From Bacteroides caecigallinarum (GTDB lineage: Bacteria; Bacteroidota; Bacteroidia; Bacteroidales; Bacteroidaceae), in contig NZ_JACJLE010000012.1 in NCBI RefSeq assembly GCF_016901995.1, positions 1-64,000 on the forward strand: a DNA stretch of 64,000 nucleotides, written 5' to 3'. Position numbers and translations under genes: made by a program. The notes under the pieces were generated by a model. The model had not been told where the DNA came from. It ran no database searches and saw only the letters and a program-made list of their open reading frames with translations. Positions 1-16,602 of the stretch are shown here, one piece after another (the first letter of the stretch is position 1; every line of letters begins with the position of its first letter).

Positions 1-44
1 GGGCCGCATCATTACTCAATACAGAGTTTGATACGGCCCCTTTT
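1..44. terminator. Probable intrinsic terminator at left edge
   Basis: Arms 1-10 and 30-39 pair with one mismatch, and a short T-run (41-44) follows on the plus strand. It could end a plus-strand gene lying outside the window and, as a hairpin, also the GH3 transcript coming from the right. The left arm may continue outside the window. Positions 45-116 hold nothing recognisable. Confidence 0.5.
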
Positions 45-116
45 AAATATTATAGTTATAATCTGTAACTTTAGGGAGTAGTCATTTTAGTTTTGACACA
101 CCCTCTTTTTTGTCAA

Positions 117-2468
117 TTATTTATTCGGAGTTTCCCAAACCTTAGTTTCTGAACAGCTTAAATCAATCCACTTATCGCCACATTTAAGCTTGAAGTCACC
201 TTTCTCCAGACGCCACTTGCCGTCATAACCTACAAAGGCCAGATCACTTCCCTTTATCTTCATGCTTACAGTCTTAGTCTCACCAGGCTGTAATGAAACC
301 TTCTCAAAGTTACGAAGACGGATGTTGTCCGGAGTACTGCTTGCAACCATGTCTTTTGAATACAGAAGAACGGCCTCTTTACCTGCTACACTTCCAGTAT
401 TAGTTACATCTACAGACACCGTTATTTCATCAACTGCAGTGAAAGAAGTCTTGTCTGCACGGAGATTATCATAACTGTATGTTGTATAGCTCAAACCGAA
501 ACCGAACGGCCACTGGACATCCATCACTGAATCATAGTTATAGTTACCGCCCATCTGACCCATATTCTCACAAGGCTTGTAATCATAGGTAGCTATGGCA
601 TTGATATATTTAGGATATGTAAATGGCATCTTAGCACTGAAATTGGCATCACCGGACATAAGGTTAGCTAAAGCGTCACCACCGTAGTTGCTTGGAAGCA
701 TTACGTTGATTACTCCCTGAGCCAATGGTTCTATATCATTTATGATACGTGGACGTCCCTGATTCAATACCAAAACAATAGGTTTGCCGGTCTTTGAAAG
801 TGCCTTAACCAGATTGCGCTGATTTTCTGAAAGGGTAAGATCGGTAAGATTACCCGGTGTCTCGCAATAGGAGTTCTCACCTATACATGCAACTATGACA
901 TCGGCACGGGAAGCTGCTGATACGGCCTTACCTATTTCTGGAGCGTTCTCCTCCCACCAATTGTCATTCTTATAAGGAGCATATGTAACACCTGGTTCAT
1001 AAATTATATTTTCCTTTCCATACTTATTGCACAAAGACTCATATATGGTATTATATGCCTGGGCACACTCGTCGGCACGGTGTCCCTGCCAGCTGTATGA
1101 CCATCCGCCATTAAGACAACGCATGGATTTTGCATTTGGACCGGTCAACAGAATCTTACTACCTTTTTTTATTGGAAGGATATTGTTCTCATTCTTTAAA
1201 AGAACTTCAGATTCTTCGGCTGCCTGAAGAGCTACTGCAGCGAATTCTGAAGAACCGAACTTGTCATACTTCTTGATATCCCAGTATGGATTCTCAAACA
1301 GTCCCAAACGATATTTGAGACGAAGGACACGTGATACGGCATCATCGATACGGCTCATTGGTACTTCTCCCTCCTCTACCAATTCTTTCAGATAAGTGCA
1401 GAAACTTACCTCGTATGGAACCATAGACATATCTATACCCGCATTGATTGCTATCTTTATAGCTTCCTTCTTAGTGGCGGCAATATGGTCGCGGGTACAA
1501 AGATTGTTGATGTCGGCCCAGTCGGTTACTATCATACCGTCCCAGTTCAGGTCTTCTTTCAACCATTCGGTAAGGAACTCACGGTTGGCATGGAAAGGCA
1601 TACCGTTGTCAACACCGGAATTTACCATTACACTCAATGCTCCGTTACGGATAGCTGCAAGGAAAGGAGCAAAATGTTTCTCACGCATGTCACTGCGTGA
1701 TATTGATGAAGGTGTACGGTCCTTGCCGGAAACAGGGACACCGTATCCCATATAGTGTTTCATACAAGCGGCTACATTATACTCACCGATATGGTTAGGA
1801 TCTTCTCCCTGGAAACCGGCAACAGCTGCCTTACCCATCTCGGCATTTACATAGCAGTCCTCACCGTAGTTCTCCCACATACGCGACCAGCGTGGGTCAC
1901 GGCCCAAATCAACGACAGGAGCATATGTCCATGGAATGCATCCGGCCTTGGTCTCGTAGGCAGAAATTTCTGCTCCCTTACGGACAAGGTCACGGTTAAA
2001 AGAAGAAGCCATGTTTATACCTTGTGGGAACATGGTACCGCCAAGGGTATAGGTTGTTCCATGTATCTGATCGACACCATATATACAAGGGATTCCTATT
2101 TCCTTCATGGAAATGTCCTGAATCTGCTTTATTGCCTCGGCCCATTTCTCCTTGGTCTGTGCGATACTCAAAGGGACATTAAGAAGTGAACCTACCTTAT
2201 ATTTCCCTATTACCGTGTCGAGCATAGCAGGATTAAGCACAAAGCCGTGCTTCTTGCTTTCCTCAAAATCACTTACCACATCTATTGTTATTTCACACAT
2301 CTGACCTATCTTTTCTTCCAAGGTCATCTTGCCAAGCCATTCCTTTATGTTGGCTTCAATCTCAGGATCTGATGGGATGGCAGCAGGAACTTTTTTCTCC
2401 GGTCCGCTGCACGAACTCACGCCTACGCATAAAGCAGAGGCGATAAACAGGTTCTTTAGTTGATTCAT
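117..2468 (-). CDS. GH3 beta-glucosidase, lipoprotein
   Basis: Family 3 glycoside hydrolase that should remove non-reducing beta-linked glucose from xyloglucan oligosaccharides once the xylose branches are gone. The 783 residues start with a lipoprotein signal (lipobox VSSC, Cys20) with no acidic run after the Cys, so it is probably periplasm-facing. The (beta/alpha)8 domain spans about 45-390 with the KH motif at 237-238 and the catalytic nucleophile Asp316 in IVTDW. The second GH3 domain (about 420-640) and a C-terminal fibronectin-III-like domain (about 690-770) are both present. It is the last gene of the left PUL arm, 2 bp after the GH95 gene. The [10 protein letters not shown] type resembles exo-beta-glucosidases of known XyGULs; exact specificity is inferred. 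Confidence 0.93.
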   Translation of the reverse strand: MNQLKNLFIASALCVGVSSCSGPEKKVPAAIPSDPEIEANIKEWLGKMTLEEKIGQMCEITIDVVSDFEESKKHGFVLNPAMLDTVIGKYKVGSLLNVPLSIAQTKEKWAEAIKQIQDISMKEIGIPCIYGVDQIHGTTYTLGGTMFPQGINMASSFNRDLVRKGAEISAYETKAGCIPWTYAPVVDLGRDPRWSRMWENYGEDCYVNAEMGKAAVAGFQGEDPNHIGEYNVAACMKHYMGYGVPVSGKDRTPSSISRSDMREKHFAPFLAAIRNGALSVMVNSGVDNGMPFHANREFLTEWLKEDLNWDGMIVTDWADINNLCTRDHIAATKKEAIKIAINAGIDMSMVPYEVSFCTYLKELVEEGEVPMSRIDDAVSRVLRLKYRLGLFENPYWDIKKYDKFGSSEFAAVALQAAEESEVLLKNENNILPIKKGSKILLTGPNAKSMRCLNGGWSYSWQGHRADECAQAYNTIYESLCNKYGKENIIYEPGVTYAPYKNDNWWEENAPEIGKAVSAASRADVIVACIGENSYCETPGNLTDLTLSENQRNLVKALSKTGKPIVLVLNQGRPRIINDIEPLAQGVINVMLPSNYGGDALANLMSGDANFSAKMPFTYPKYINAIATYDYKPCENMGQMGGNYNYDSVMDVQWPFGFGLSYTTYSYDNLRADKTSFTAVDEITVSVDVTNTGSVAGKEAVLLYSKDMVASSTPDNIRLRNFEKVSLQPGETKTVSMKIKGSDLAFVGYDGKWRLEKGDFKLKCGDKWIDLSCSETKVWETPNK

Positions 2469-2470
2469 AG

Positions 2471-5400
2471 TTATTTATATTTGAAATTTATAATGTAATC
2501 TTTATCTCTCTCTGTATCAAGTTGTAAGATTCCTTTGGAACTATACTCTTTACCATTAACCGTTATCATACTACAATATTCCGGAAGTTTAATCTTTAAT
2601 TCAGGCATCCAACCACCTTTTATTATAGCCTGCACCACTTTACCATTCTTCCATTTCAGTCCAACGGTAGCTCCGCCTCTCACCTTCATTCCATAGAATT
2701 CACCTTCTTGCCAGCTATCCGGTATTGCCGGTAGCAAACTAACGAAACCATCCTGACTTTGAAGAAGCATTTCTCCTATACCCGAAGTTCCACCCCAGTT
2801 TCCATCCATTTGAAATGGCGGATGCGAACAAAACAGATTTGGGAATGTACCACTGCCATGCTGTTTAGGGTTATCATGAGTGTATGCAGGATACAGCAGG
2901 CTCTTAAACAGTTTATAAGCTCTATTACCATCACCCAAACGTGCCCAAAAATTAATTTTCCATGCACGACTCCATCCGGTACCTTCATCTCCACGTCTGT
3001 TTAAAGTCACCTTACATGCCTCAGCCAACTCCGGAGTATTATAAACCGAAATCTGATTGCCTGGATGCAATCCATATAAATGCGACACATGACGATGATG
3101 TACATCTGTTTCCTCATAATCTTCAAGCCATTCCATCAGGTAACCTTTCTTACTAATCTGATGAGGAGGAAGCTGACATATAGCCTTCTTCAAAGAGTCT
3201 GCATACAATGAATCGACAGACAATATATGTGATGCCGTTATTACATTAGAATACAACTCCCTAACCAGCTGTATGTCCATAGTAGGTCCCATACAGACAC
3301 TTATAGGTGTACGGTCTTTTCCTTTAAGATAGAAAGAATTTTCAGGCGATGATGTAGGAGCAGTTACCAGCCATCCATGTTTTGGTTCTTTTACCATAGT
3401 AGAATAGAAAAATTCGGATGCTCCTTTAAGAATAGGATAAATCTCCGACAGATAGTTTCTGTCTCCGGTAAAAAGATAATGTTCCCAAAGATGCGCACAG
3501 AGCCATGCACCACCTGTATTTGTAGCTCCCCACGACGGATGTTCTCCGGGAGCAGTGTAATTCCACACATTTGTCATCATATGAAGTACCCATCCCCTGG
3601 CGTTTTCTCCATAAAAGGACTTGGCACTTTCCTCACCACTCTCAACCAGACGTTTTACCAAATCAATCAATGGAAGATAAAGTTCTGTCAGGTTACCCTG
3701 TTCCAATGGCCAATGGTTCATCTGGACATTAATATTTGTATGATAATCTCCATTCCATGGAGTGCCAGGCTCATTTGCCCATAAGCCCTGCAAATTTGGA
3801 GGAAGGCTACCCGGACGTGTACTGCTTATCAACAGATACCTTCCATAATTATAATATAGTGCAGCCAGTGAAGGGTCGTCGTACGACTGAAAACTCTCTA
3901 TACGTTTGTCTGTAGTAAGATGTGAAGTATTGGAATTCTCAGGCAAATGAATACCCACACGGTGAAAATAATCGCCATATGCCGAAATTGTTTCCGCTTT
4001 AAGTTTGTTCCAGTCATAATCCAAAACATTATCCAGAACACGCTCAGCCTCGGTAGAATACACTTCTCCATTCAGATACGAAGTCTTGGCTGATACAAAT
4101 ACCCATGCTTCATCCGCATTTCGTACAGATATATAACCCTCTCCTGTTTCTCTCTCCGCTTTATCTCCAATACCTACAACACTTGTTATGGCCGAGTATC
4201 GTACGCCTCTTGCCTTGCTTCCGCTATCAAGTTCACCCGATATAAGAAACTTGCCGTCCGAAGGACTTTCTACCTCTCCCCTCTCAGGTCTGCTCAGACT
4301 CATTTTGAAAGATATTGAATTTCCTTTATCTGCCTTTATATGTAAAACCATAACATCTGCAGTTCTGGAAACATAATACTCGCGTACATAATTTACCCCA
4401 CCTTTTCTGAAAGAAGTATAAGCGACACTCTCACTCAAATCCAGCCAACGTCTGTAATCACTCATGCTTTCATCAGCAAGAGGATAAGAATATTCTATAT
4501 TCATATCAGCAAGCATCTGATAAGCACCGTAAGTACCACCCTTTTCAGGTTTCTTAGGTACAAAGCTTTTATACATAAGTTCCTGTGCTTCCTTGTTTTT
4601 CCCTTTAAAAAGCAGTCTGCGTATTTCAGACAAACTGGTTGATGCCTCAGGATTAAGATAATCAGCCTCCGAACCGCTCCACATACTAATCTCATTAAGG
4701 ACAATCCGTTCTTTTTCAGTTCCGCCGTCAGGCATCATTCCAAGTCTTCCATTTCCCAAAGGTAAAGTTTCCTCCCACTGTGCAGCCGGTTCATCATACC
4801 ATAATACCATCTCAGGACGCCTTAGTTCAGGCAAAAGATCCATTCCTGTAATAGATTTATAAATAGACTCAGCAATTATCCTTGCACCATATTTGTTCGG
4901 ATGTACTCCGTCCTGATATTCATTCGGATAATAAGGTTTCATAGCTGTATTGAGGTCTATCATACTGATGTTCCGTTCCACAGCCACTTCTTTTATAATC
5001 GGAATTATACAATTATGTATTATACTGTCATTAATTCCCCATATATTGTTTTCAGAAGGGATAGGCAAACACAAGTATATTTTAGGTGAAGACGACAAAG
5101 CAGAAAAACTATCCAACAATGTATTCAAGTCATGCTTAAAATCATCCTTATGCAGCCAGTTATGAGGTTTGGAATCGTTTGTACCAAGTTTTATTGTAAC
5201 AATATCCGGTAGAAATTCAAGTGCATCCTTAAAACGCTGTTCCTTCATATAAGGCAAATCGCCTTTCATGAGCAATGTTCTGGCACTGAGTCCAAAATTT
5301 CCCACTTCGTAATCATAACCCAACAAAGACTGAAGAACAGCCGGATAACTTTCCTGCGACGGATTTTCCAGCCCAAAGCCTTCTGTTATACTGTTACCTA

Positions 5401-5488
5401 CACATGCAATTTTAATATTGTCTGCTTTAACAGAAAACACAATAAAGGTGAATAATAAAAATGACAATATATGTTTTAACATTCTCAT
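2471..5488 (-). CDS. SGNH esterase - GH95 alpha-L-fucosidase fusion
   Basis: Two-enzyme protein of 1005 residues with a type I signal peptide. The N-terminal SGNH/GDSL domain (about 24-215) shows block I GNSIT (Ser33), block III LGTND (102-105) and the block V DGVH dyad (Asp193, His196). A complete GH95 domain (about 225-1000) follows, with [16 protein letters not shown], the SPENSF acid segment and the DGNWGG segment known in this family. GH95 enzymes are inverting alpha-1,2-L-fucosidases, fitting the Fuc-alpha1,2-Gal side chain of xyloglucan; the esterase half probably removes O-acetyl groups, which on fucosylated xyloglucan sit on the galactose. The joint activity is inference. It lies between the acetylesterase and GH3 genes. 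An in-frame ATG two codons downstream is an alternative start. Confidence 0.92.
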   Translation of the reverse strand: MRMLKHILSFLLFTFIVFSVKADNIKIACVGNSITEGFGLENPSQESYPAVLQSLLGYDYEVGNFGLSARTLLMKGDLPYMKEQRFKDALEFLPDIVTIKLGTNDSKPHNWLHKDDFKHDLNTLLDSFSALSSSPKIYLCLPIPSENNIWGINDSIIHNCIIPIIKEVAVERNISMIDLNTAMKPYYPNEYQDGVHPNKYGARIIAESIYKSITGMDLLPELRRPEMVLWYDEPAAQWEETLPLGNGRLGMMPDGGTEKERIVLNEISMWSGSEADYLNPEASTSLSEIRRLLFKGKNKEAQELMYKSFVPKKPEKGGTYGAYQMLADMNIEYSYPLADESMSDYRRWLDLSESVAYTSFRKGGVNYVREYYVSRTADVMVLHIKADKGNSISFKMSLSRPERGEVESPSDGKFLISGELDSGSKARGVRYSAITSVVGIGDKAERETGEGYISVRNADEAWVFVSAKTSYLNGEVYSTEAERVLDNVLDYDWNKLKAETISAYGDYFHRVGIHLPENSNTSHLTTDKRIESFQSYDDPSLAALYYNYGRYLLISSTRPGSLPPNLQGLWANEPGTPWNGDYHTNINVQMNHWPLEQGNLTELYLPLIDLVKRLVESGEESAKSFYGENARGWVLHMMTNVWNYTAPGEHPSWGATNTGGAWLCAHLWEHYLFTGDRNYLSEIYPILKGASEFFYSTMVKEPKHGWLVTAPTSSPENSFYLKGKDRTPISVCMGPTMDIQLVRELYSNVITASHILSVDSLYADSLKKAICQLPPHQISKKGYLMEWLEDYEETDVHHRHVSHLYGLHPGNQISVYNTPELAEACKVTLNRRGDEGTGWSRAWKINFWARLGDGNRAYKLFKSLLYPAYTHDNPKQHGSGTFPNLFCSHPPFQMDGNWGGTSGIGEMLLQSQDGFVSLLPAIPDSWQEGEFYGMKVRGGATVGLKWKNGKVVQAIIKGGWMPELKIKLPEYCSMITVNGKEYSSKGILQLDTERDKDYIINFKYK

Positions 5489-5547
5489 TAGATTTTGATA
5501 TTTTCAGTTTTCAAAAAAACATCTTTTTATGGAATTATCCAATAAAA

Positions 5548-5609
5548 CCATTTATAAATGGTCAATTTTATAAATGCAAAGCGCTCCACCAATATAAAAA
5601 TGATGGAGC
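5548..5609. other. Intercistronic palindrome and small hairpin
   Basis: The 134-bp gap between the acetylesterase and GH95 genes contains a perfect 14-bp palindrome, CCATTTATAAATGG (5548-5561), and an 8-bp stem (5583-5590 with 5602-5609). No T-run follows in the direction of transcription, so this looks like an mRNA-processing or protein-binding element rather than a terminator. Function unknown. Confidence 0.35.
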
Positions 5610-5622
5610 ACCTTCAAATATT

Positions 5623-7038
5623 TTATTCCCAATTATCTGTTCTGAATGGATATAAAGGAAGACCACGAAGGTTTGCTACATTACCCGGTTTATAATCGCG
5701 GAATCCATACCTTACGGCAACAGGATTTTTTACATTTTCACATGTTACTTTTATCTGATTACCACACGCTTCAGCCTCTGCGGGATAGAACACTTTGTCT
5801 TCGCCTGCCATCTCAAAACCTTCCATGTCTGACATGCGATTGAAGCCTTCCGGAGCATTATCAAATGTGAGGTAAACATCACCATCCTTCATATACATTG
5901 ACTTATAAACTGGTCCATACGCCTCAATACCACGTACACCATAGGTTTTGCTCAACGCCATATAAGCAAGTCTTTTCCCAACATCTGTCTTATTCTTCGG
6001 ATGAATATTTTTCATTTCATAAGGCATAACCAAATCATTTGTAGAAATCATACCACTGTTAGGAATCATGGACTGAGCTTTGAACTGAGACTCTCGGAGA
6101 AGAGCAAATAAATTTGTTTCTGGAGAGTTGAAAGGTGCTATCTCCACATAGTAAAAAGGAAGTTCACCAAGCCCCCATTCTTTACGCCATAATTCAACCA
6201 TTGTCCTCAAGCGTTCGGCATAAGTGTTATGTTTTCCCACATTGGCTTCACCCTGATACCATAAGAAACCTTTAATAGTATAATTTTGTAATGGATGTAA
6301 CATACCATTATACATCAATGTAGGGCTAGTATAATGCCACCATCCGTCTTCTCTCCTTATATCACGTTCCAGGTCAATATCAGGATATTCTGCCACTATT
6401 TCACGAGGTAACCATCCTTCTACGGTAGAACCGCCCCAACTACAATTTATAATACCAATAGGAATATCCAAAACCTGATTCATCATCATAGCAAAATTAA
6501 ACCCTGTGGCACTAAATTCAGGAGCATTTTCAGGATTACTGACTTTCCAACTGCCCCTACAGTAATCAACAGGTTCTGTCTGCCCGTCCCTACCTATTGT
6601 AGCAACTCGTATGCCTTTCCACTTCGAGGCCGTAGCTATCAATTCATTTGCACCTTCTATTGGAGCATTCCAAAAACCCCTTAAAGGCATTTCCATATTA
6701 GACTGTCCGGAGCAAAACCAAACCTCACCTATCAGAATATTACTCAACTTAGTTTCCTCGCCATCGGATAATGTTATGGCATAAGTCTGGTAACTTGCAG
6801 ATGGAGTCTCTATTTTTATTATCCATTTGCCATCCTTATCTGACATTGTTCTATAAACATTATTCGTCCAAGAAGGACAAATTGTTATTTCCTTGTCACT
6901 ATCTGCTTTCCCCCACAGACAAACATCTGTTTGCTGCTGCAAAACCATATTGTCACTCAAGATTTCAGGCAATACTATTTTTGCCATTGCTCCAGCCTGC
7001 ATCATCATCAGGCATGTAATCGTAATTAATTTTTTCAT
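5623..7038 (-). CDS. SASA-family acetylesterase (CE20-like)
   Basis: Protein of 471 residues of the sialate O-acetylesterase (SASA) superfamily with a type I signal peptide. The diagnostic GEVWFCSGQSNMEMPL stretch holds the nucleophile Ser113; a NIHPKNK segment near residue 340 supplies the likely catalytic His. An N-terminal beta-sandwich region (about 20-100) precedes the SGNH core. Related xyloglucan acetylesterases (CE20, described in Xanthomonas) remove acetyl groups from galactosyl residues; substrate here is inferred from the PUL. The gene lies downstream of a MITE insertion and upstream of the SGNH-GH95 fusion, so the locus encodes two independent esterase domains. Acetylxylan esterase or true sialate esterase activity cannot be excluded from sequence. 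Confidence 0.88.
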   Translation of the reverse strand: MKKLITITCLMMMQAGAMAKIVLPEILSDNMVLQQQTDVCLWGKADSDKEITICPSWTNNVYRTMSDKDGKWIIKIETPSASYQTYAITLSDGEETKLSNILIGEVWFCSGQSNMEMPLRGFWNAPIEGANELIATASKWKGIRVATIGRDGQTEPVDYCRGSWKVSNPENAPEFSATGFNFAMMMNQVLDIPIGIINCSWGGSTVEGWLPREIVAEYPDIDLERDIRREDGWWHYTSPTLMYNGMLHPLQNYTIKGFLWYQGEANVGKHNTYAERLRTMVELWRKEWGLGELPFYYVEIAPFNSPETNLFALLRESQFKAQSMIPNSGMISTNDLVMPYEMKNIHPKNKTDVGKRLAYMALSKTYGVRGIEAYGPVYKSMYMKDGDVYLTFDNAPEGFNRMSDMEGFEMAGEDKVFYPAEAEACGNQIKVTCENVKNPVAVRYGFRDYKPGNVANLRGLPLYPFRTDNWE

Positions 7039-7354
7039 GTTTGAATTAATATTATATTATTCAAGTTTCGCAAATGCAAAACTTGAGTTTTAAAGTAATA
7101 AAGGAGGTATCAGCCCACCTAAAGTGGTCTTCAGTATGTAAAGTTTAATAGTAAGTACATTGACTGTATAATGCTGTTTGGCATTTAAGCTTTACCTTCT
7201 AAGTCAACTTGTTGACTGATAATACTTTATTACTTGCGAAACTTGAATTATATTAAACTTATTATTTATATTACTATTTACACTTTGCATAGCAGGTATT
7301 ATTTCATAACAGATTAATTTCAAAATAGGCTATTTTATTTTAAAATGTTACCAA
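7039..7354. other. 316-bp gap inside the left PUL arm
   Basis: No coding region is recognisable. Most of the gap is a MITE-like insertion (7060-7247) with its target duplications. The remaining 7256-7354 is AT-rich (roughly 75-80%) and holds nothing recognisable. Confidence 0.7.
7052..7255. mobile_element. MITE-like element with 8-bp target duplication
   Basis: Perfect 14-bp terminal inverted repeats TTCAAGTTTCGCAA at 7060-7073 and its complement at 7234-7247 bound a 188-bp element. The 8-bp sequence TTATATTA stands immediately outside both ends (7052-7059 and 7248-7255), the classic mark of a transposition event. Subterminal inverted repeats (7094-7103 with 7225-7234), a second partial copy of the end at 7078-7087 and the internal palindrome GTCAAC-TT-GTTGAC (7203-7216) are present. 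There is no transposase, so it is a non-autonomous element. The mobilising IS family is not identified. Confidence 0.75.
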
Positions 7355-13547
<6,193 letters not shown>

Positions 13548-13571
13548 ATTAACTTAACAATATTTTTTTTA

Positions 13572-16469
13572 TTATTCAAACTTCCATGAATCAAAACTAA
13601 TATTCTGTCCTCTCAACACAAAATAAAGATCCGTCTGCCCTTTGAACTTTCTGGTAACTTCGCTTTTTATGATTTCCATATTACCGTTATCAACCATCAA
13701 TGTGGCAATTGTCTCCCCTGAAGGAATGCCACGACGTACCTCAATAACTCCGTTTCCGCAAACCTTAGCCACAAAAGAAGAAGGTTTCTTGGAAAATTTC
13801 ACACCTCTCAGACATATCAGTCCCTCTTCGCCATTTGAAATTCCCGCATACATGTTACCCACTTCAGGCGACTGCGTGAATTTTATGTTTTGTGTTGCGG
13901 CTGTAGTCTCTGCCTCATGAAATACAAATGGATTTAACGGCTGTATCTGTTCAACCCCTTTCAAGGTCTGGTTTCCCATGGAAATACGCACACTCTTTTC
14001 ATCCACATTTATTTCATCCACACATACATTACGGAATCCTCCGTCGGTATTGAAACTACTTTGCAATGTCAATGTGTGATAAAACAAATACCATTTGTCA
14101 CGGAATTTATGCAAATGTGTATGATTGTTACTGAATCCAAGTCCATAGTCACCAGGATTCTTCAGGTAATTATTATGATATTTCCAGCTCGTATTGTCAA
14201 GAGGCGTTTTGCTCGTCATATAGAACATACTACATTTCGTCGGTTTCTCTGTAGTATAGTTCCAATCGCTATAATCCTGCCAATCAGTATTATAAGTATA
14301 GACGTATGTACCGTTTATAAAATTCAACTCATTTGCCTCGAAATGATGAGGAGCATTCATTTTCACGATTTCACTGTCTATGCTTAGCATATCCTTTCCC
14401 AGACGCATGATACACGAAGAACCTGCACCTACCGCAAGCCATCCGGTACCATTGTCATCAATCACTGTCCCCGGATCAAAAGGGACTTTACAATCTCCAA
14501 GTCCCGGAGTATTGGCGTCAATCAAGCTTTTATCAAGAGGACTGCTCCAAGGACCTACCGGTGATGTAGCTGTCAAGACCCCTGTTCCAAACCCACTGTT
14601 TGAGAAATAAAGATAAAAATGTGTTTTCCCGTCACTCTCCTTACGTTTTACGATAGACGGTGCCCATGATGCCATAATCCATGGAGCTATGCTGTTTACA
14701 TCTATGACTCCATGATAAGTCCAGTTCACCATATCATCAGTTGACATCATGACGAGAGATTTTATACGTTCGTAAGTGTTACGTCCATCACGTCCTACAG
14801 CCTCATATTGCTGGTTGTCGTTTGTAGCATACACATAGAGTCTTCCTTCATGTTCCACGGCAGTAGGATCTGCCGTAAACATAAAATCAAGCAAAGGATT
14901 GGCATCTCCGGACATCAATTTAGGAGAAACTTCCGGAACAATAGGCATATACTTGAAATTGTCATAGTCCGCCTGAACTTCCCCCTCCGCAAAAAGTCCG
15001 ATATATACCCCAGTGAAACCTCCGTTGGTCTCGGTACTAAGATAGCGGGTATTCATACGTCCGGCTTCCGAATAATGTGTACCGTCAATGGAATACATCA
15101 GTGAATAAACCTCTTCACTCCCCTTTATTCTCAGATATATGAAATCATCAGGTATCTGACAGATGTCCTCCACATGGCAGAGTTCGTTCAGACGATAACG
15201 GAGTTTCAATTGTCCGTCAGCTACATAAAGGTCGTAATGAGCAGAAGGGCAAAGATAAGCAGTCATTCCTACATTCCCGTTTCCCTTTGCCTTCATCCTC
15301 GTAGTGGCTTGGAAATTAATATCCTCCTGCCGGCGTCCCACAAACGTAGGTGAGACTCCATAATCATCCAGTTTTTTGTCACTTCCTTTTATACGGAGAA
15401 AACCCTTGTTTTCCGTAAGAGAATAATTTTCCTTTACAGGAATACCTATCCAGTTCCATTCCACTCCCAGTTCAGGATTGTTAAAGTCCCAATCCGGACT
15501 GTTTTTTATTGTTGCTTGCGGAAGCGTCTTCACATCCTTCATATCGAGATTTATGGTTCCGTCCACATTCACCACCGGCCATCCTTCTTTATTCCATTCC
15601 ACCGGTGCAAGGAATGTCTCTCTTCCCAATACATGGTGCTGACCGTTCTGCGTACGGAATCCAAGACATACCAGCCACCATGAACCGTCGTGCGCCTGTA
15701 CCATATCAGCGTGTCCTACTCCCTGAATCGGATTGTTCTGCCCATTTTGGTTTATATGTGTCAAAATCGGATTTGCCGGATTTCCCTCATAAGGACCTTC
15801 GATATTCCGGCTGCGTGCTATAGTTACCTTATGACCATATTCCGTACCTCCTTCACTTATCATCAGATAATACCATCCGTCGCGCTTATAGACATGCGGT
15901 CCTTCCGGGAAACGTCCGCCGGTACCGCCCCAAATGCGCTTCGATTCTGTCAACATTTCTCCCGTTTTCGGATTGATTTCACAGAGCCATATGGCACCGT
16001 CGGGATTGCTCACCATGTAACAATGACCATTTTCAAAATAAAGTGAAGGATCAATGCCTCCCTGCTTAATCCACACCGGCTCTGACCATTCTTCTCTTGG
16101 ATTATCCGTATATACCAAGAAATTTCCACGGTCTGAAGTATTGGTAGTAATCATATAATACGTTCCGTCATTATAACGGATAGTAGGAGCATAGATACCG
16201 CCCCACATATTTCCGCCTTTTATTTTCAATTGCGATTCGCGTGTCAGTACATGCCCTGTCTGTTCCCAGTTGACAAGGTCACGGCTGTGAAAAATAGGCA
16301 CACCAGGAAAATATTCGAACGAACTGTTTACAATATAATAGTCTTCTCCCACGCGGCAAATACTTGGATCAGGATGGAATCCGGGAATAACAGGATTCTT
16401 ATACCCCTGTGCCATACCGCAAAAGGTTAATAAAAATAAGACAATGAAGATACTTGATGTCCTTTTCAT
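13572..16469 (-). CDS. Tandem GH43-GH43-CBM6 enzyme
   Basis: Bimodular glycosidase of 965 residues with a type I signal peptide (about 1-21). The first GH43 propeller (22-310) has the base Asp34 in HPDPS, pKa modulator Asp140 and acid Glu189 in FPEGPH, followed by the concanavalin-like beta-sandwich typical of GH43 xylosidase/arabinofuranosidase proteins (325-508). A second full GH43 propeller (about 520-840) has Asp534 in FTADPTA, Asp665 in VPFDPGT and Glu711 in HHFEAN. A CBM6-like domain ends the protein (850-965). Both catalytic triads are intact. Probable role: removal of alpha-L-arabinofuranose (and perhaps beta-xylose) from xyloglucan side chains; the two domains may differ in linkage preference. 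Confidence 0.92.
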   Translation of the reverse strand: MKRTSSIFIVLFLLTFCGMAQGYKNPVIPGFHPDPSICRVGEDYYIVNSSFEYFPGVPIFHSRDLVNWEQTGHVLTRESQLKIKGGNMWGGIYAPTIRYNDGTYYMITTNTSDRGNFLVYTDNPREEWSEPVWIKQGGIDPSLYFENGHCYMVSNPDGAIWLCEINPKTGEMLTESKRIWGGTGGRFPEGPHVYKRDGWYYLMISEGGTEYGHKVTIARSRNIEGPYEGNPANPILTHINQNGQNNPIQGVGHADMVQAHDGSWWLVCLGFRTQNGQHHVLGRETFLAPVEWNKEGWPVVNVDGTINLDMKDVKTLPQATIKNSPDWDFNNPELGVEWNWIGIPVKENYSLTENKGFLRIKGSDKKLDDYGVSPTFVGRRQEDINFQATTRMKAKGNGNVGMTAYLCPSAHYDLYVADGQLKLRYRLNELCHVEDICQIPDDFIYLRIKGSEEVYSLMYSIDGTHYSEAGRMNTRYLSTETNGGFTGVYIGLFAEGEVQADYDNFKYMPIVPEVSPKLMSGDANPLLDFMFTADPTAVEHEGRLYVYATNDNQQYEAVGRDGRNTYERIKSLVMMSTDDMVNWTYHGVIDVNSIAPWIMASWAPSIVKRKESDGKTHFYLYFSNSGFGTGVLTATSPVGPWSSPLDKSLIDANTPGLGDCKVPFDPGTVIDDNGTGWLAVGAGSSCIMRLGKDMLSIDSEIVKMNAPHHFEANELNFINGTYVYTYNTDWQDYSDWNYTTEKPTKCSMFYMTSKTPLDNTSWKYHNNYLKNPGDYGLGFSNNHTHLHKFRDKWYLFYHTLTLQSSFNTDGGFRNVCVDEINVDEKSVRISMGNQTLKGVEQIQPLNPFVFHEAETTAATQNIKFTQSPEVGNMYAGISNGEEGLICLRGVKFSKKPSSFVAKVCGNGVIEVRRGIPSGETIATLMVDNGNMEIIKSEVTRKFKGQTDLYFVLRGQNISFDSWKFE

Positions 16470-16518
16470 GTGATTCAGTTTTTCTTATTCTGCTTTTATA
16501 GTTAGGTTAAACAAAAGA

Positions 16519-16581
16519 CACAGAGACACTATATTAAAAAACGATTGATACTTACAACTTATACGCTTTTGTGTCCCTGTG
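16519..16581 (-). other. Intercistronic inverted repeat
   Basis: CACAGAGACAC at 16,519-16,529 pairs 10 of 11 with GTGTCCCTGTG at 16,571-16,581, with a 41-nt loop, in the 133-bp gap between the GH5 and GH43 genes. No T-run is seen. It may affect transcript stability; this is a weak call. Confidence 0.3.
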
Positions 16582-16602
16582 CCATCGAAAAATCTGTTAT
16601 TG

